A stretch of 64,000 bases of DNA from Endozoicomonas elysicola (GTDB lineage: Bacteria; Pseudomonadota; Gammaproteobacteria; Pseudomonadales; Endozoicomonadaceae): assembly GCF_000710775.1 (NCBI RefSeq), contig NZ_JOJP01000001.1, positions 2,341,729 through 2,405,728 of the forward strand. The letters run 5' to 3'. Position 1 is the stretch's first letter. Every line of letters begins with the position of its first letter. A program made the translations under genes and the position numbers. Of the stretch, positions 46,646 to 57,642 are shown in pieces. The notes beneath the pieces were generated by a model. The model was not told where the DNA came from. It was given only the letters and a program-made list of their open reading frames with translations, and did not search any database.

Positions 46646-48451
46646 ATGTCTGACGTAAATAAGCCTTTAGCCAGTAAAAAGCCGCTGGGTATTACTGATG
46701 TGGTATTGAGAGATGCCCATCAGTCACTCTTTGCTACCCGTCTTCGTATTGAAGATATGTTGCCGATCGCAGAGCAGTTGGATCAGATCGGTTACTGGTC
46801 TCTGGAAACCTGGGGAGGGGCCACCTTTGATGCCTGTATTCGCTTTCTGGGTGAAGACCCGTGGGAAAGGCTGCGTGAGCTGAAAAAAGCCATGCCGAAT
46901 ACCCGGCAGCAAATGTTGCTGAGAGGGCAGAATCTGTTGGGGTATCGCCATTATGCGGATGATGTCGTCGATAAGTTTGTTGAGCGTGCTGTAGCGAATG
47001 GTATGGATGTGTTCCGGGTATTTGATGCCATGAACGATCCCCGTAACCTGATGCAGGCCATGAAGGCTGTCAAGAAACAGGGGGCTCATGCTCAGGGCAC
47101 GATCTCTTACACGACCAGTCCTGTTCATACGATGGATAGCTGGGTCTCTCTGGCTAAAGAGGTCGAGGATCTGGGGGCGGATTCTCTGTGCATTAAGGAC
47201 ATGTCAGGCATTATTACGCCGACTGACGTTTATGAGCTGGTTTCCAGGCTCAAGAAAGAAACCGATCTGGAAGTTCAGTTGCATTGCCATGCAACCTCCG
47301 GCCTTTCTTCCATGTCACTGCTCAAAGCGGTTGAAGCCGGTGTGGATCGAGTCGATACGGCCATCTCTTCCATGTCCATGACCTATGGACACTCTCCAAC
47401 GGAGGCAATCGTTGCTGCATTGCAGGGCTCGGAGCGTGATACGGGCCTTGATCTGCATAAACTGGAAGAAGTGGCTGCTTACTTCCGGGTGGTGCGGAAA
47501 AAATACGCGAAATTTGAAGGTCAGCTGCGTGGTGTCGATTCCAGAATACTGATTGCCCAAGTGCCTGGCGGCATGCTCACCAATATGGAAAGTCAGCTGA
47601 AAGAGCAGGGCGCCAGTGATAAGTTCGACGAGGTGCTGCAGGAGATTCCCAGAGTTCGTGAAGACCTGGGCATGATTCCACTGGTAACACCCACTTCCCA
47701 GATTGTTGGTACTCAGGCGGTCCTCAACGTATTGACGGGTGAGCGCTATAAGACAATCTCCAAAGAGACTCAGGGGATTTTAAAAGGTGAATACGGGGCA
47801 GCTCCAGCTCTGTTTAATAAAAGCCTTCAGGACAGAGTTCTGGATGGTAAGGAAGCGATCACCTGTCGTCCAGCTGACCTGCTTGAATCTGAGTTCGAAA
47901 AACTGACTGCTGAACTGAATGGCCTTGCAAAAGAGAAAGGGATCAAGCTTGCAGAGCAGACAGTGGATGACGTTCTAACCTACGCTTTGTTCCCCCAGGT
48001 AGGCCTTAAGTTCCTGCAGAATCGCGGTAATTCCGACGCGTTTGAACCTGCACCGGGTACTGAGACTGTGGCAGAACCTGCGTCTACTGTGTCGGCAAAG
48101 CCTGGTGATGATTCTGTTTATACCGTCAAAGTGAATGGTAATGCTTATACCGTTCAGGTGTCTGAAGGTGGTGATGTTACTCAGTTGGTTTCGGCCTCCA
48201 CTCCTGTGGCTCAGGCTGCCAGTACGTCAGCCGTTTCCGGTGAGCCGATGCCCGCTCCTCTTGCTGGTAATATCTGGAAAGTTAATGTCACTCCTGGTCA
48301 GAGTATTCAGGAGGGGGATGTTCTGCTGATCCTGGAAGCGATGAAGATGGAAACGGAAGTTCGTGCTCCGCGTTCCGGACAGGTGACGTCGGTCGATGTA
48401 CGTGAAGGTGACAGTGTAGCGGTGGGTGATACCCTGCTTGCCCTGGCTTAA
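46646..48451 (+). CDS. oadA: Oxaloacetate decarboxylase alpha subunit OadA
   Basis: The 601-residue cytoplasmic subunit has an N-terminal carboxyltransferase TIM barrel ([20 protein letters not shown], then [20 protein letters not shown]), metal ligands in [13 protein letters not shown] and the active-site Lys in SLCIKDMSG. An Ala/Pro/Ser linker (about 470-530) leads to the C-terminal biotinyl domain with the biotinylated Lys in [10 protein letters not shown] (about 566). It decarboxylates oxaloacetate to pyruvate, passing CO2 to biotin and then to OadB. It starts 21 bases after oadG. Confidence 0.95.
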   Translation: MSDVNKPLASKKPLGITDVVLRDAHQSLFATRLRIEDMLPIAEQLDQIGYWSLETWGGATFDACIRFLGEDPWERLRELKKAMPNTRQQMLLRGQNLLGYRHYADDVVDKFVERAVANGMDVFRVFDAMNDPRNLMQAMKAVKKQGAHAQGTISYTTSPVHTMDSWVSLAKEVEDLGADSLCIKDMSGIITPTDVYELVSRLKKETDLEVQLHCHATSGLSSMSLLKAVEAGVDRVDTAISSMSMTYGHSPTEAIVAALQGSERDTGLDLHKLEEVAAYFRVVRKKYAKFEGQLRGVDSRILIAQVPGGMLTNMESQLKEQGASDKFDEVLQEIPRVREDLGMIPLVTPTSQIVGTQAVLNVLTGERYKTISKETQGILKGEYGAAPALFNKSLQDRVLDGKEAITCRPADLLESEFEKLTAELNGLAKEKGIKLAEQTVDDVLTYALFPQVGLKFLQNRGNSDAFEPAPGTETVAEPASTVSAKPGDDSVYTVKVNGNAYTVQVSEGGDVTQLVSASTPVAQAASTSAVSGEPMPAPLAGNIWKVNVTPGQSIQEGDVLLILEAMKMETEVRAPRSGQVTSVDVREGDSVAVGDTLLALA

Positions 48452-48479
48452 TAAAAAGCGGTTAAAGAGAAAAAATGCC

Positions 48480-49778
48480 ATGGAAAAGCTTATAACGCTC
48501 TGGGAGGGCTCCGGGTTATATAACATCACCACCGGAGAGTTCGCCATGATTCTGGTTGGCTTTGGTCTTCTGTACCTGGCCATCCGGAAGCAATTCGAGC
48601 CGTTGCTGTTGGTGCCTATTGGCTTTGGTGGGATTCTTGCCAATATTCCCCAGGCAGGGCTGGCGTTCTCTGCCATTGAGCAGGCGCTTCATGTTGCCAA
48701 TCCAGTGGTGGTGCAGGCCATTTCAGAGGCGCTGGGCAGTGCCTCTGCAACCCCTGATCAGCTCTATAGTCTTTACAATGAGGCTAATGCAGCGACACGC
48801 ACTCTGGTTGGTAATATTGTTGCTGATGCTGGGTATGCGAACGGTGTCCTTTATCAGTTTTACAGTGTTGCCATTGGCAGTGGAGTGGCTCCGCTGGTGA
48901 TATTCATGGGAGTGGGCGCGATGACGGACTTTGGTCCGCTGCTGGCCAACCCGAAAACCCTGTTCCTTGGTGCGGCAGCCCAGTTTGGTATTTTTGCCAC
49001 TGTGTTTGGTGCCATTGTGTTGAGCTCAATGGGGTTGATGAATTTCAGTCTGGCTGATGCGGCGGCTATCGGAATTATCGGTGGTGCCGATGGTCCGACA
49101 GCAATCTACGTTTCCAGTGTGCTGGCTCCACATCTGCTGGGTGCCATTGCTGTGGCTGCCTATTCATACATGGCTCTGGTTCCATTGATTCAGCCGCCTA
49201 TTATGAAAGCACTGACCACTGCTGAAGAGCGGAAGATTGTCATGACACAGCTTCGCCCGGTGAGCAAAACGGAGAAGATAGTTTTCCCGATTTTGCTGCT
49301 GGTGCTGGTGGCTCTGTTATTGCCTGATGCCGCACCGCTGCTGGGTATGTTCTGTTTTGGTAATTTGATGAAAGAGTGTGGTGTGGTTGAGCGCTTGTCC
49401 GATACGGCTCAAAATGCCCTGATTAACATCACGACTATTTTCCTCGGATTGTCTGTCGGATCTAAGCTGAGTGCTGATAAGTTCCTGCAGGTGGAAACAC
49501 TGGGAATTCTTACCCTGGGCATTGTTGCTTTCTGTATCGGTACCGCCAGTGGTGTCCTGATGGCGAAGCTGATGAATCGGTTGTCGTCTACCAAGGTAAA
49601 CCCGCTGATTGGTTCTGCTGGTGTGTCGGCTGTACCAATGGCTGCGAGGGTATCTAATAAGCTGGGGCTTGAGGCGAATCCACAGAACTTCCTGTTGATG
49701 CATGCCATGGGCCCTAACGTGGCAGGGGTCATTGGCTCTGCAGTTGCTGCAGGTGTAATGATTAAATATTTGTCGTAA
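48480..49778 (+). CDS. oadB: Oxaloacetate decarboxylase beta subunit OadB
   Basis: The 432-residue membrane subunit decarboxylates carboxybiotin and pumps Na+ outward. Start ATG 48480 ([20 protein letters not shown]); the frame is open 54 bases further into oadA. Conserved segments: [20 protein letters not shown] (with the essential Asp), [13 protein letters not shown], and [20 protein letters not shown]. About ten hydrophobic segments. Lies 28 bases after oadA and is followed by a strong terminator. Confidence 0.95.
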   Translation: MEKLITLWEGSGLYNITTGEFAMILVGFGLLYLAIRKQFEPLLLVPIGFGGILANIPQAGLAFSAIEQALHVANPVVVQAISEALGSASATPDQLYSLYNEANAATRTLVGNIVADAGYANGVLYQFYSVAIGSGVAPLVIFMGVGAMTDFGPLLANPKTLFLGAAAQFGIFATVFGAIVLSSMGLMNFSLADAAAIGIIGGADGPTAIYVSSVLAPHLLGAIAVAAYSYMALVPLIQPPIMKALTTAEERKIVMTQLRPVSKTEKIVFPILLLVLVALLLPDAAPLLGMFCFGNLMKECGVVERLSDTAQNALINITTIFLGLSVGSKLSADKFLQVETLGILTLGIVAFCIGTASGVLMAKLMNRLSSTKVNPLIGSAGVSAVPMAARVSNKLGLEANPQNFLLMHAMGPNVAGVIGSAVAAGVMIKYLS

Positions 49779-49828
49779 TAATTAGCCTGTTGCTATTGAT
49801 AAATTGAAATATTTATTGAGCCTGACCA

Positions 49829-49867
49829 ATGCTGTTGCTTTTCTAAAAGGCAACAGCATTTTTTTTG
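49829..49867 (+). terminator. Rho-independent terminator after oadB
   Basis: AATGCTGTTGC and GCAACAGCATT form a perfect 11-base stem followed by T6-7. Confidence 0.94.
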
Positions 49868-50009
49868 TTGAAGCGATGCTTGTTTTTCAGCGAGAATAAA
49901 ATCATTCAGAAAACATCCGCTTTGGTGTTTTAAATAACTGTAATGCGTAGCTTACCGTTTAGTAATGGTTTATATCTTTTATTGCTGAAAAGAAGAGTAG
50001 AAGTACTTT

Positions 50010-50468
50010 ATGATTTATAAAGAATATAGCGTTTCTCCAAAAAAGAGCATTGCTCTGGTTGCTCATGATAATAAGAAAGGTGAGTTGGTGCATTGGAGTC
50101 TGCGCCATAAAGATAAGCTGGATGGGCATAACCTTTTTGCGACTGGAACCACGGGGAGCCTTCTTGAAAAAGAGCTTTCCATGCCAATTACTAAATTTAT
50201 CAGTGGTCCACTGGGTGGTGACCAGCAGATAGGTGCTTTGATTTCTGAATGTAAACTTGATCTGCTGGTGTTCTTCTGGGACCCATTTGAACCAATGCCT
50301 CATGACCCGGATGTTAAGGCATTGCTGAGAATTGCCGCAGTATGGAATATTCCTGTTGCCTGCAACCAGAGTTCAGCAGACTATATTTTCTCTTCAGACT
50401 TATTGGGGCAGTCTCATAATCGACAGATCCCAGATTACGAAAGTTATTTACAGGAAAGAACGCTTTAA
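50010..50468 (+). CDS. mgsA: Methylglyoxal synthase MgsA
   Basis: The 152-residue enzyme turns dihydroxyacetone phosphate into methylglyoxal and phosphate, a bypass of glycolysis under phosphate shortage. Signatures: [17 protein letters not shown], the phosphate-binding [28 protein letters not shown] and [20 protein letters not shown] with the catalytic Asp. The ATG at 50010 gives the family N-terminus. Single gene with its own 3' hairpin. Confidence 0.94.
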   Translation: MIYKEYSVSPKKSIALVAHDNKKGELVHWSLRHKDKLDGHNLFATGTTGSLLEKELSMPITKFISGPLGGDQQIGALISECKLDLLVFFWDPFEPMPHDPDVKALLRIAAVWNIPVACNQSSADYIFSSDLLGQSHNRQIPDYESYLQERTL

Positions 50469-50509
50469 TTCTGATTCATTAACTGCCAGCAACAACGCAC
50501 CTGACAATT

Positions 50510-50539
50510 CACCAGCACCTGTTAGAACAGGTGCTGGTG
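50510..50539 (+). terminator. Strong hairpin after mgsA
   Basis: CACCAGCACCTG-TTAGAA-CAGGTGCTGGTG is a perfect 12-base stem with a 6-base loop, but no T-run follows, so it may stabilise the 3' end rather than terminate alone. Confidence 0.65.
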
Positions 50540-50626
50540 CAATCATTATCCTGGGAAATTCTAGCGAATGAGCTTTAGGTAGTTTCAGTATAAAGAAATG
50601 ATCAGATTAAAATTCAAAAGATGTGA

Positions 50627-51070
50627 TCAGTAATCGGAGCTGTCGCTCCCATCTCTGCCCATAGAAGAACTAAGGCCAAGGCTGGACGGGCCATATTGGC
50701 GACGCTTTTTGTAGGTCACCTTAGGTTCAGAGTTGCCGTGTCGATCTTCAGGCATCGGTGTGTGGCTGCTCATGGTGCTGTTGCTGCCACTGCTGCGATA
50801 GGCCTGGTTTCCTGATGTAAATCTGCGAACGGACTGTTTTTTCACCGTTGGCTGAAAGACAGAAACCTGCGCCTGTTCGAAGACATCTCTTTCCGATTCG
50901 TGTGAAGAGGAAAGGAGCTCACTGCCCTGGGCCGCATTTTCCTGCATATTTAAACGCATACGATACGGATGGCCAAAACCTCTGCGTCGGCGAGGCTTGT
51001 GATCTTTTGGCTCGGGTGGCTTAAGACCTGTGAATTGTTCGTAAATGGTTGTGTAAATATATTTGCTCAT
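50627..51070 (-). CDS. Basic, Ser/Arg-rich unknown protein
   Basis: 147 residues from ATG 51070 (MSKYIYTTIYEQFTGLKPPE), chosen because AGGAGGT lies seven bases upstream; the longer frame to 51145 has no such site. After a short folded-looking head comes an Arg-rich patch (KDHKPRRRRGFGHPYRMR), then a low-complexity Ser/Gly tail (RSSGSNSTMSSHTP and GLSSSMGRDGSDSSDY). The protein is probably largely disordered. No family recognised. The composition resembles nucleic-acid-binding or secreted effector-like proteins, but nothing proves either. Confidence 0.55.
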   Translation of the reverse strand: MSKYIYTTIYEQFTGLKPPEPKDHKPRRRRGFGHPYRMRLNMQENAAQGSELLSSSHESERDVFEQAQVSVFQPTVKKQSVRRFTSGNQAYRSSGSNSTMSSHTPMPEDRHGNSEPKVTYKKRRQYGPSSLGLSSSMGRDGSDSSDY

Positions 51071-51630
51071 AACTACCTCCTGTTCATCCTCTCCCAGAAA
51101 TGGATAAAATGTCTTTATTTGGTTAACGATGGTAGACAAACCCATTTTAGGTATGAATAGGTAACACTACTTAAACTATTTGTTAAAACCGCTTGAAAAG
51201 CTGCAACAATATATTATGAGTGTCGTTGGTTTTTTGAAAAAGCGAAGTTAAAAAGAATTAATAGAAACAAAGGATAGCATTCATAAAAATAGATCGTTGA
51301 TTGGTTTCATAATTTTTTTGAATGTCTGACTATTGGTAATAACTATTTTTTGCTAATTGGTAGATTATTAATAAAATTAAATCGTTTTTCTTTTTTGTTA
51401 ATTCTTGTTTGAGTTTGTCTTTTGTTTTTTTATGATTAATAGGTATTAGCACTGATAGTGGAATTGCCGTACATACGATACTTTGACTGCAATTATTTCT
51501 TATTATCGGGTTGGCCAGCTTTAAACGTGCGGTATGACCATATAGGGCATGAGATATCTGTGATGTGTCATCATGATGTCTATGTCCCCGCGAGATAGGC
51601 AAACAATACGCCGACAATGATTTTCTTACA
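51071..51630. other. AT-rich region upstream of pflB
   Basis: Roughly 560 bases, strongly AT-rich in the middle (51180-51440). No gene or repeat recognised. It likely holds several pflB promoters in addition to the FNR-controlled one. Confidence 0.4.
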
Positions 51631-51644
51631 TTGATGTAGATCAA
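51631..51644 (+). promoter_or_regulatory. Perfect FNR box before pflB
   Basis: TTGATGTAGATCAA matches the consensus at all ten defined positions and lies 89 bases before the pflB ATG. No good -10 box stands at the class II distance (51667-51672 is TGCAGT), so the start point is uncertain. FNR activation of pfl is well known in enterobacteria. Confidence 0.8.
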
Positions 51645-51732
51645 GTTGGTGTTACAGCTATCCAGATGCAGTCTGCCTGACCCGAGAGCAGCATTCCCAA
51701 AGAATTCTCCAACTTATCAGGAGCCTCTTAGT

Positions 51733-54015
51733 ATGACTGTAACCACCAGCGAGCTGCCAGCAGCATGGGAAGGATTTACTTCCGGCGATTGGTCCCAAAA
51801 CGTTAACGTTCGTGACTTTATCCAGAAAAACTACACGCCTTATGAAGGTGACAGTTCTTTCCTGGCCGGTTCTACTGAAGCTACAGACCGTCTGTGGGCT
51901 GATGTTATGGAAGGTATCAAGGAAGAGAACCGCACTCACGCGCCTCTTGATTTTGATACTGACCTGCCATCCACCATTACTTCTCACGATGCCGGCTATA
52001 TCAATAAAGATCTGGAGACCATCGTTGGTCTGCAGACTGAGAAGCCATTGAAGCGAGCTATCATCGCTAACGGTGGTATCCGTATGGTTGAAACTTCCTG
52101 CGAAGTTTATGGCCGTAAGCTGGATGATACCGTCAATAAAATCTTCACAGACTATCGTAAGACCCATAATGCGGGTGTTTTTGATGTCTATACTGCCGAC
52201 ATTCGTAATTGTCGTAAGTCTGGTGTAATCACTGGTCTGCCTGATGCCTATGGTCGTGGCCGTATCATTGGTGACTACCGTCGTATCGCGTTATACGGTA
52301 TTGATCGTCTGGTCGTTGATAAGAAAGCCCAGCATAAGTCTCTGGATGCTGTTCTGGAGTCTGGTGAAAATCTTGAGCGCACTATTCAGCTGCGTGAAGA
52401 GATCATGGAGCAGATCAAGGCTCTGATGCAGATCAAAGAGATGGCGGCCAAATACGGTTGCGATGTCAGTGGTCCTGCTACCTCGGCCCGTGAAGCTGTT
52501 CAGTGGACCTACTTTGGTTATCTGGCCGCGGTTAAATCCCAGAATGGCGCAGCCATGTCACTGGGCCGTACTGCTACATTCCTGGATATTTACATCCAGC
52601 GTGATATCGAAGCGGGCAAGATCACTGAAACTGATGCCCAGGAAATGATCGACCATTTCGTCATGAAATTGCGTATGGTTCGCTTCCTGCGTACGCCTGA
52701 ATATGATCAGCTGTTCTCTGGCGATCCAATCTGGGCGACTGAATCCATCGGTGGTATGGGTCTTGACGGTCGTACGCTGGTGACCAAGAACGCATTCCGT
52801 TTCCTGAACACCATGTACACCATGGGACCATCTCCAGAGCCGAATATCACGGTTCTGTGGTCTGAGCAGTTGCCAATGGGCTTCAAAGAGTACTGTGCCA
52901 AGGTTTCTATCGATACCAGCTCCATCCAGTACGAAAACGATGATCTGATGCGTCCGGATATGGACAGCGACGATTACGCGATTGCCTGCTGCGTATCACC
53001 AATGGTCGTAGGTAAGCAGATGCAGTTCTTTGGTGCTCGCGCCAACCTGGGTAAAACGCTGCTGTACGCCATCAATGGTGGTATTGACGAGAAGTTGAAA
53101 ATTCAGATTGGTCCAAAGGCTGACAAAATCACTTCTGAGTACCTGGATTACGATGAAGTTTATGCAAGCTTTGACAAGCTGATGGACTGGCTGGCGACTC
53201 AGTATGTCACTGCACTGAACTGCATACACTATATGCACGACAAATACTCTTATGAAGCTGCCCAGCTGGCACTCCATGACCGTGATGTCATTCGTACCAT
53301 GGCTTGTGGTATTGCAGGTCTGTCTGTTGCTGCTGACTCTCTGTCTGCTATCAAGTACGCAAAAGTTAAGCCGGTTCGTGACGAAGACGGTATTGCCATT
53401 GATTTCGAGATCGAAGGTGATTTTCCGAAGTTTGGTAACAACGAAGAGCGCGTGGACACGATTGCCTGTGAGCTGGTAGAAACTTTCATGAAGAAAGTGG
53501 CTTCTCACAAAATGTACCGCGATGCGATTCCGACCCAGTCAGTTCTGACCATTACCTCTAACGTGGTTTATGGTAAGAAGACCGGTACTACCCCAGACGG
53601 TCGTCGTGCAGGTCAGCCATTTGGCCCGGGTGCAAACCCAATGCACGGTCGTGACACCAGTGGTGCGGTTGCTTCTTTGAGCTCTGTTGCTAAGTTGCCG
53701 TTTGCCTATGCGAAGGATGGTATCTCTTACACCTTCTCTATCGTGCCAAAGGCGCTGGGTAAGGATGAAGATGGTCGTCGCAAGAACCTGGTAGGCCTGA
53801 TGGATGGTTACTTCCATCATGAGAAGGGTCATGAAGGTGGTCAGCACCTGAACGTGAACGTTATGAACCGTGAAATGCTGGAAGATGCGATGGAAAACCC
53901 TGAGAAGTATCCTTCTCTGACCATTCGTGTTTCCGGTTACGCGGTGCGCTTTAACTCTCTGACACCAGAGCAGCAGCGTGACGTTATCACTCGTACCTTT
54001 ACCGGCTCGCTGTAA
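51733..54015 (+). CDS. pflB: Pyruvate formate-lyase PflB
   Basis: The 760-residue glycyl-radical enzyme splits pyruvate with CoA into acetyl-CoA and formate in anaerobic cells. The tandem catalytic cysteines are Cys419 and Cys420 ([12 protein letters not shown]). The radical glycine is Gly735 in [20 protein letters not shown]. Length and positions match E. coli PflB (C418/C419, G734). The start is ATG 51733 with AGGAG upstream; the frame is open back to 51646 without family match. Followed by a terminator and then pflA. Confidence 0.97.
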   Translation: MTVTTSELPAAWEGFTSGDWSQNVNVRDFIQKNYTPYEGDSSFLAGSTEATDRLWADVMEGIKEENRTHAPLDFDTDLPSTITSHDAGYINKDLETIVGLQTEKPLKRAIIANGGIRMVETSCEVYGRKLDDTVNKIFTDYRKTHNAGVFDVYTADIRNCRKSGVITGLPDAYGRGRIIGDYRRIALYGIDRLVVDKKAQHKSLDAVLESGENLERTIQLREEIMEQIKALMQIKEMAAKYGCDVSGPATSAREAVQWTYFGYLAAVKSQNGAAMSLGRTATFLDIYIQRDIEAGKITETDAQEMIDHFVMKLRMVRFLRTPEYDQLFSGDPIWATESIGGMGLDGRTLVTKNAFRFLNTMYTMGPSPEPNITVLWSEQLPMGFKEYCAKVSIDTSSIQYENDDLMRPDMDSDDYAIACCVSPMVVGKQMQFFGARANLGKTLLYAINGGIDEKLKIQIGPKADKITSEYLDYDEVYASFDKLMDWLATQYVTALNCIHYMHDKYSYEAAQLALHDRDVIRTMACGIAGLSVAADSLSAIKYAKVKPVRDEDGIAIDFEIEGDFPKFGNNEERVDTIACELVETFMKKVASHKMYRDAIPTQSVLTITSNVVYGKKTGTTPDGRRAGQPFGPGANPMHGRDTSGAVASLSSVAKLPFAYAKDGISYTFSIVPKALGKDEDGRRKNLVGLMDGYFHHEKGHEGGQHLNVNVMNREMLEDAMENPEKYPSLTIRVSGYAVRFNSLTPEQQRDVITRTFTGSL

Positions 54016-54040
54016 CGGTAAACACGGGTATTTAAATATA

Positions 54041-54067
54041 AAAGGCCAGCTTTGCTGGCCTTTTTTT
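54041..54067 (+). terminator. Rho-independent terminator between pflB and pflA
   Basis: AAAGGCCAGC-TTT-GCTGGCCTTT is followed by a run of T. It probably lowers pflA expression relative to pflB. Confidence 0.93.
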
Positions 54068-54142
54068 GCTCATGGCATTCAGGGTTGCTGGGAGAGGGAG
54101 ATCCTTTTGCAGCAACTCTTTTGGGTTAACAGGAGAGTCGCC

Positions 54143-54874
54143 ATGTCCCTTGGTCGTGTCCATTCCATGGACTCATTTGGAACGGTAGATGGGCCGGGTA
54201 TCCGTTACGTTGTGTTTATGCAGGGCTGCCATATGCGGTGCCGCTATTGTCATAACCGCGATACCTGGGATCTGCGTGATGGTGGAGAGGTGCTTAGCCA
54301 TGAAGAGGTTCTGGAAAAGATTCTCAAAGTTAAGAACTTTCTGACCGGTGGTGTAACGGTGACAGGTGGAGAACCGCTGCTTCAGGCGGAGTTTGTTGCG
54401 GACCTTTTCAAGGCATTAAAAGAGCATGGTATTCATACCTGTCTTGATACTAATGGCTTTACCAAGCATATTACTCCGGATATTGAACGTCTGCTGTCAT
54501 ACACAGATCTGGTGTTGCTGGACATCAAGCATATGGATGAGGAAATGCACCAGAAGCTGACCTATGTCACCAGTAAGTACACCCGTAATTTTGCCATGTA
54601 TTTGCAGGAGCTGAAAAAGCCGACCTGGATTCGCTATGTGGTGGTGGAAGGGTATACCGTTGATCCACTGTATGCCGCCATGCTGGCAGAGATGGTGGAG
54701 AAGATGGATTGTGTTGAAAAGGTGGAGATTCTGCCTTATCACAGCCTGGGTGTTCATAAGTGGGATGCGTTTAAGGATGGCTATGAGCTGGAAACGGTAA
54801 GACCGCCATCAACTGAACAGCTGGATGCGATCAAGGCTGAGTTTGATCAGCGGGGGATTTCTGCGGCTTATTGA
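54143..54874 (+). CDS. pflA: Pyruvate formate-lyase activating enzyme PflA
   Basis: The 243-residue radical-SAM enzyme installs the glycyl radical on PflB. The CX3CX2C cluster motif is CHMRCRYC at about 29-36, preceded by HSMDSFGTVDGPGIRYVVFM. GGVTVTGGEPLLQ is the SAM-binding GGE region. The ATG at 54143 has AGGAGAG upstream; the open frame to 53978 overlaps pflB and is not used. Ends just before a palindromic repeat that separates it from the convergent guaC. Confidence 0.95.
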   Translation: MSLGRVHSMDSFGTVDGPGIRYVVFMQGCHMRCRYCHNRDTWDLRDGGEVLSHEEVLEKILKVKNFLTGGVTVTGGEPLLQAEFVADLFKALKEHGIHTCLDTNGFTKHITPDIERLLSYTDLVLLDIKHMDEEMHQKLTYVTSKYTRNFAMYLQELKKPTWIRYVVVEGYTVDPLYAAMLAEMVEKMDCVEKVEILPYHSLGVHKWDAFKDGYELETVRPPSTEQLDAIKAEFDQRGISAAY

Positions 54875-54881
54875 TGTTTTG

Positions 54882-54931
54882 AGCCACAAAGCTCACAAAG
54901 GAAAAGATTTCTTTTTGTGAGCTTTGTGGTT
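54882..54931. repeat. AACCACAAAG palindromic repeat, copy D
   Basis: Arms AGCCACAAAGCTCACAAAG and CTTTTTGTGAGCTTTGTGGTT form a long hairpin exactly between the stops of convergent pflA and guaC, so it may serve as a two-way terminator. Confidence 0.75.
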
Positions 54932-54940
54932 AAAGATGCA

Positions 54941-55978
54941 TTAATTGAAAATGCGGTTTTCCTGTTCCTGAACCCGGATAAACGTGGTTCGCTTGGACAG
55001 CTCTTTCAATTGCGCTGCGCCTACATAAGTGCAGGTAGAGCGTACACCTCCCAGGATGTCCTGAACCGTTTCCAGGATTGGTCCGCGGTAAGGCACCTTA
55101 ACGGTTTTGCCTTCAGAGGCGCGGTAGTTGGCAACGCCACCGGAGTGTTGATCCATTGCTGTTGTGGAGCTCATGCCATAGAACAGACGGAACTGTTTGC
55201 CATCTTCTTCCACCAGCTCACCGCCGGACTCATCGTGACCAGCAAACATGCCGCCGATCATGACGAAGTCTGCGCCAGCGCCAAACGCTTTGGAGACATC
55301 GCCAGCACAGGTGCAGCCACCATCAGAAATAACCTGACCGCCAACACCGTGAGCAGCATCAGCGCACTCGATAACAGCGGACAACTGAGGGTAACCTACG
55401 CCGGTTTTAACACGGGTGGTACAGACGGAGCCAGGGCCAATACCGACTTTAACAATATCAGCGCCTTTCAGAATCAGCTCTTCAACCATTTCACCGGTCA
55501 CCACGTTGCCAGCAACGATGACTTTGTTCGGGTGGCGCTGACGGACACGGGAAACATACTCAACGAAGTGCTCGGAGTAGCCATTAGCGACATCGATACA
55601 GATAAAACGGAGCTTGTCATTCAGTGACAGGATTTCTGCCATCTTTTCGAAATCGCTGTCAGAAGTACCGCTGCTGACCATAATGCGGTCTTCAATGCCT
55701 TCAGGTGCATCGTCAAGGAATGCTTTCCACTCTTCTACGGTGTAGTGTTTGTGCACGGCGGTCAGCATCTTATGCTCAGCCAGCGCCAGCGCCATTGAAA
55801 AGGTACCTACCGTATCCATGTTGGCGGCAATGACAGGAACACCTGTCCACTCCTGGTCGGTGTGAACAAATCGGAAAGTGCGCTCCAGGCTAACCTGGGA
55901 ACGGCTTTTCAGGGTTGAACGTTTAGGGCGGAACAGTACGTCTTTAAAACCCAGCTTGATATCAGCTTCTACGCGCAT
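54941..55978 (-). CDS. guaC: GMP reductase GuaC
   Basis: The 345-residue IMPDH-family barrel reduces GMP to IMP with [25 protein letters not shown] at the N-terminus and lack of CBS domains set it apart from GuaB. The catalytic Cys lies in [34 protein letters not shown] and the flap-region [20 protein letters not shown] match GuaC. Starts at ATG 55978; no thiM-like or purine operon partner nearby. Confidence 0.95.
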   Translation of the reverse strand: MRVEADIKLGFKDVLFRPKRSTLKSRSQVSLERTFRFVHTDQEWTGVPVIAANMDTVGTFSMALALAEHKMLTAVHKHYTVEEWKAFLDDAPEGIEDRIMVSSGTSDSDFEKMAEILSLNDKLRFICIDVANGYSEHFVEYVSRVRQRHPNKVIVAGNVVTGEMVEELILKGADIVKVGIGPGSVCTTRVKTGVGYPQLSAVIECADAAHGVGGQVISDGGCTCAGDVSKAFGAGADFVMIGGMFAGHDESGGELVEEDGKQFRLFYGMSSTTAMDQHSGGVANYRASEGKTVKVPYRGPILETVQDILGGVRSTCTYVGAAQLKELSKRTTFIRVQEQENRIFN

Positions 55979-56443
55979 AGTAACTCTTCATCGCAATCAT
56001 GCAGCGCTTCACTGAACCTTATGACCCGGGGGTAGTACAGTCTGAAGCACTTACATCTGCTCTGGTTATACGGAAAATGTGATGTACAAGCGGCCGGACA
56101 GCCAGGACGATCTGGGGAGATCCACCTTCAGAGAAGAGAAGGTTGCGCCGGACCCAGTGTGTTTTCTAAGGGCGAAAAAAAAGGGCGTGTTTGACGCTTA
56201 TACGGCTGAAGTATACATAGACGACCATTGAAATGGAAGGCTGGTTGAAACGAGAGTGTGATCACTGGCCTCATGGTTAATTGTGCTCCCCCTCCCGGCA
56301 ACGGGGTCGCAGGGATTTTTTGAACCACAAAGTTCACAAAGAGCACAAAGGAAAAGAAAAGCGCTTCTTTGTGAACTCTGTGGTTCAATCTTTAACCCAT
56401 TAAAATAAGGAATAAATGCTGAATGTCCACCCTGAGAGCACCC
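55979..56443. other. Intergenic region between guaC start and udk stop
   Basis: 465 bases. It holds the leftward guaC promoter (not resolved) and the palindromic repeat copy E at 56322-56386. No gene was recognised in the remainder. Confidence 0.4.
56322..56386. repeat. AACCACAAAG palindromic repeat, copy E
   Basis: Arms GAACCACAAAGTTCACAAAG and CTTTGTGAACTCTGTGGTTC. The flank TTCAATCTTTAA...AATAAATGCTGAATG is shared in part with copy C, so the mobile unit may be longer than the hairpin. Confidence 0.72.
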
Positions 56444-57064
56444 TTAGTCAATCAGGTTGCGGATCTGGGTTTTGATCAGATCAATAGCAATCCGGTTTTT
56501 TCCACCATGAGGAATAATCAGGTCCGCGTGCTGGCGTGCTGGCTCGATGAACTGCATATACATTGGACGAACTGTTTCCAGGTACTGCTTAATGACGGAG
56601 TCTACATCGCGGCCACGGCTGAGGATGTCCCGCTTCATCCGGCGGATCAGACAGATGTCCAGAGGGGTGTCCATAAAGAAGCGAAGGTCAAAGGCTTCCC
56701 GGATAGCCGGATTGGTAAAGAGCAATATTCCCTCGTAGATAACGACCCGTGCCGGATTGACCTTTCGGGTGTCTTCACGACGATTGTGTTGGGTATAATC
56801 GTAGAGCGGTACGTCGATTTCTTCACCATTTTTCAGCTGAATCATCTGTTCCAGCATCAGGTCATGATCCATGGACTCCGGGTGGTCATAATTGGTTCGA
56901 ACCCGTTCTTCCATGCTTAAGTGGCTTTGATCCTTATAGTAAGAATCTTCTGAAATAACACACAGATGCTCAGACTGGAGTTCTTCAACCAGAGTGTCCG
57001 CCAGAAGGCTTTTACCTGAAGCGGAGGCGCCGGCGATGCCGACAAGAATGGTCTTCTGTTTCAT
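56444..57064 (-). CDS. udk: Uridine kinase Udk
   Basis: The 206-residue P-loop kinase phosphorylates uridine and cytidine for salvage. Walker A: GIAGASASGKSLLADTL (about 9-25). YNYDHPESMDHDLM-like TNYDHPESMDHDLMLEQM, YDYTQHNRRED and FVMDTPLDICLIRRMKRDI-like FFMDTPLDICLIRR match the family. It follows yciA in the same direction after 16 bases and is probably co-transcribed. Confidence 0.94.
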   Translation of the reverse strand: MKQKTILVGIAGASASGKSLLADTLVEELQSEHLCVISEDSYYKDQSHLSMEERVRTNYDHPESMDHDLMLEQMIQLKNGEEIDVPLYDYTQHNRREDTRKVNPARVVIYEGILLFTNPAIREAFDLRFFMDTPLDICLIRRMKRDILSRGRDVDSVIKQYLETVRPMYMQFIEPARQHADLIIPHGGKNRIAIDLIKTQIRNLID

Positions 57065-57080
57065 GAGATGGGTCCGGTTT

Positions 57081-57464
57081 TCAGTTTCTTTCTACAGGTA
57101 CAGGGTTTCCGTTGTCGTCTATCGCAACGTATGTGAAAAATCCCTCAGTGACCTTATGACGCTCTTCTGATTTGAAAGGGTGAGAAAGAATCCACACTTC
57201 AAGCTTAATGCGCATAGAGGTGTTGCCGACGCGAATAATATCAGCATAACAGCAAACCACATCACCGACCTTGACCGGATGAATAAAGCTCATGGACTCA
57301 ACAGCTACGGTTGATACCCGGGTATTACAGCGGTTTTTGGCGGCGAGACCTCCGGCAATGTCCATCTGGGACATAATCCAGCCACCAAAAATGTCACCAT
57401 TGGGATTGGTGTCAGCAGGCATAGCCAGTGTTCGCAGAACCAGATCACCCTGTGGTTCAGTCAT
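57081..57464 (-). CDS. yciA: Acyl-CoA thioesterase YciA
   Basis: The 127-residue hotdog-fold thioesterase hydrolyses a broad range of acyl-CoAs. Key segment: MPADTNPNGDIFGGWIMSQM with the catalytic Asp, followed by VAVESMSFIHPVKVGD. C-terminal HKVTEGFFTYVAIDDNG fits E. coli YciA. It is the first gene of a leftward pair with udk and diverges from rsmC. Confidence 0.9.
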   Translation of the reverse strand: MTEPQGDLVLRTLAMPADTNPNGDIFGGWIMSQMDIAGGLAAKNRCNTRVSTVAVESMSFIHPVKVGDVVCCYADIIRVGNTSMRIKLEVWILSHPFKSEERHKVTEGFFTYVAIDDNGNPVPVERN

Positions 57465-57642
57465 CAGAAAACTCCATACTGATCGTCATTGGCGGCGAAT
57501 GCTATGCTTGCAGCTTTGCCTTGTAAATCCGTATTTCCATGAAAGCTTTTATGGGGGTGGGCATGGAAAGGGCGAGGCTATTAATGTATAAGTGCCTGAT
57601 TTAAGTGCATCTGTTACCCATCCGTTACCAACGTTGAGATCT

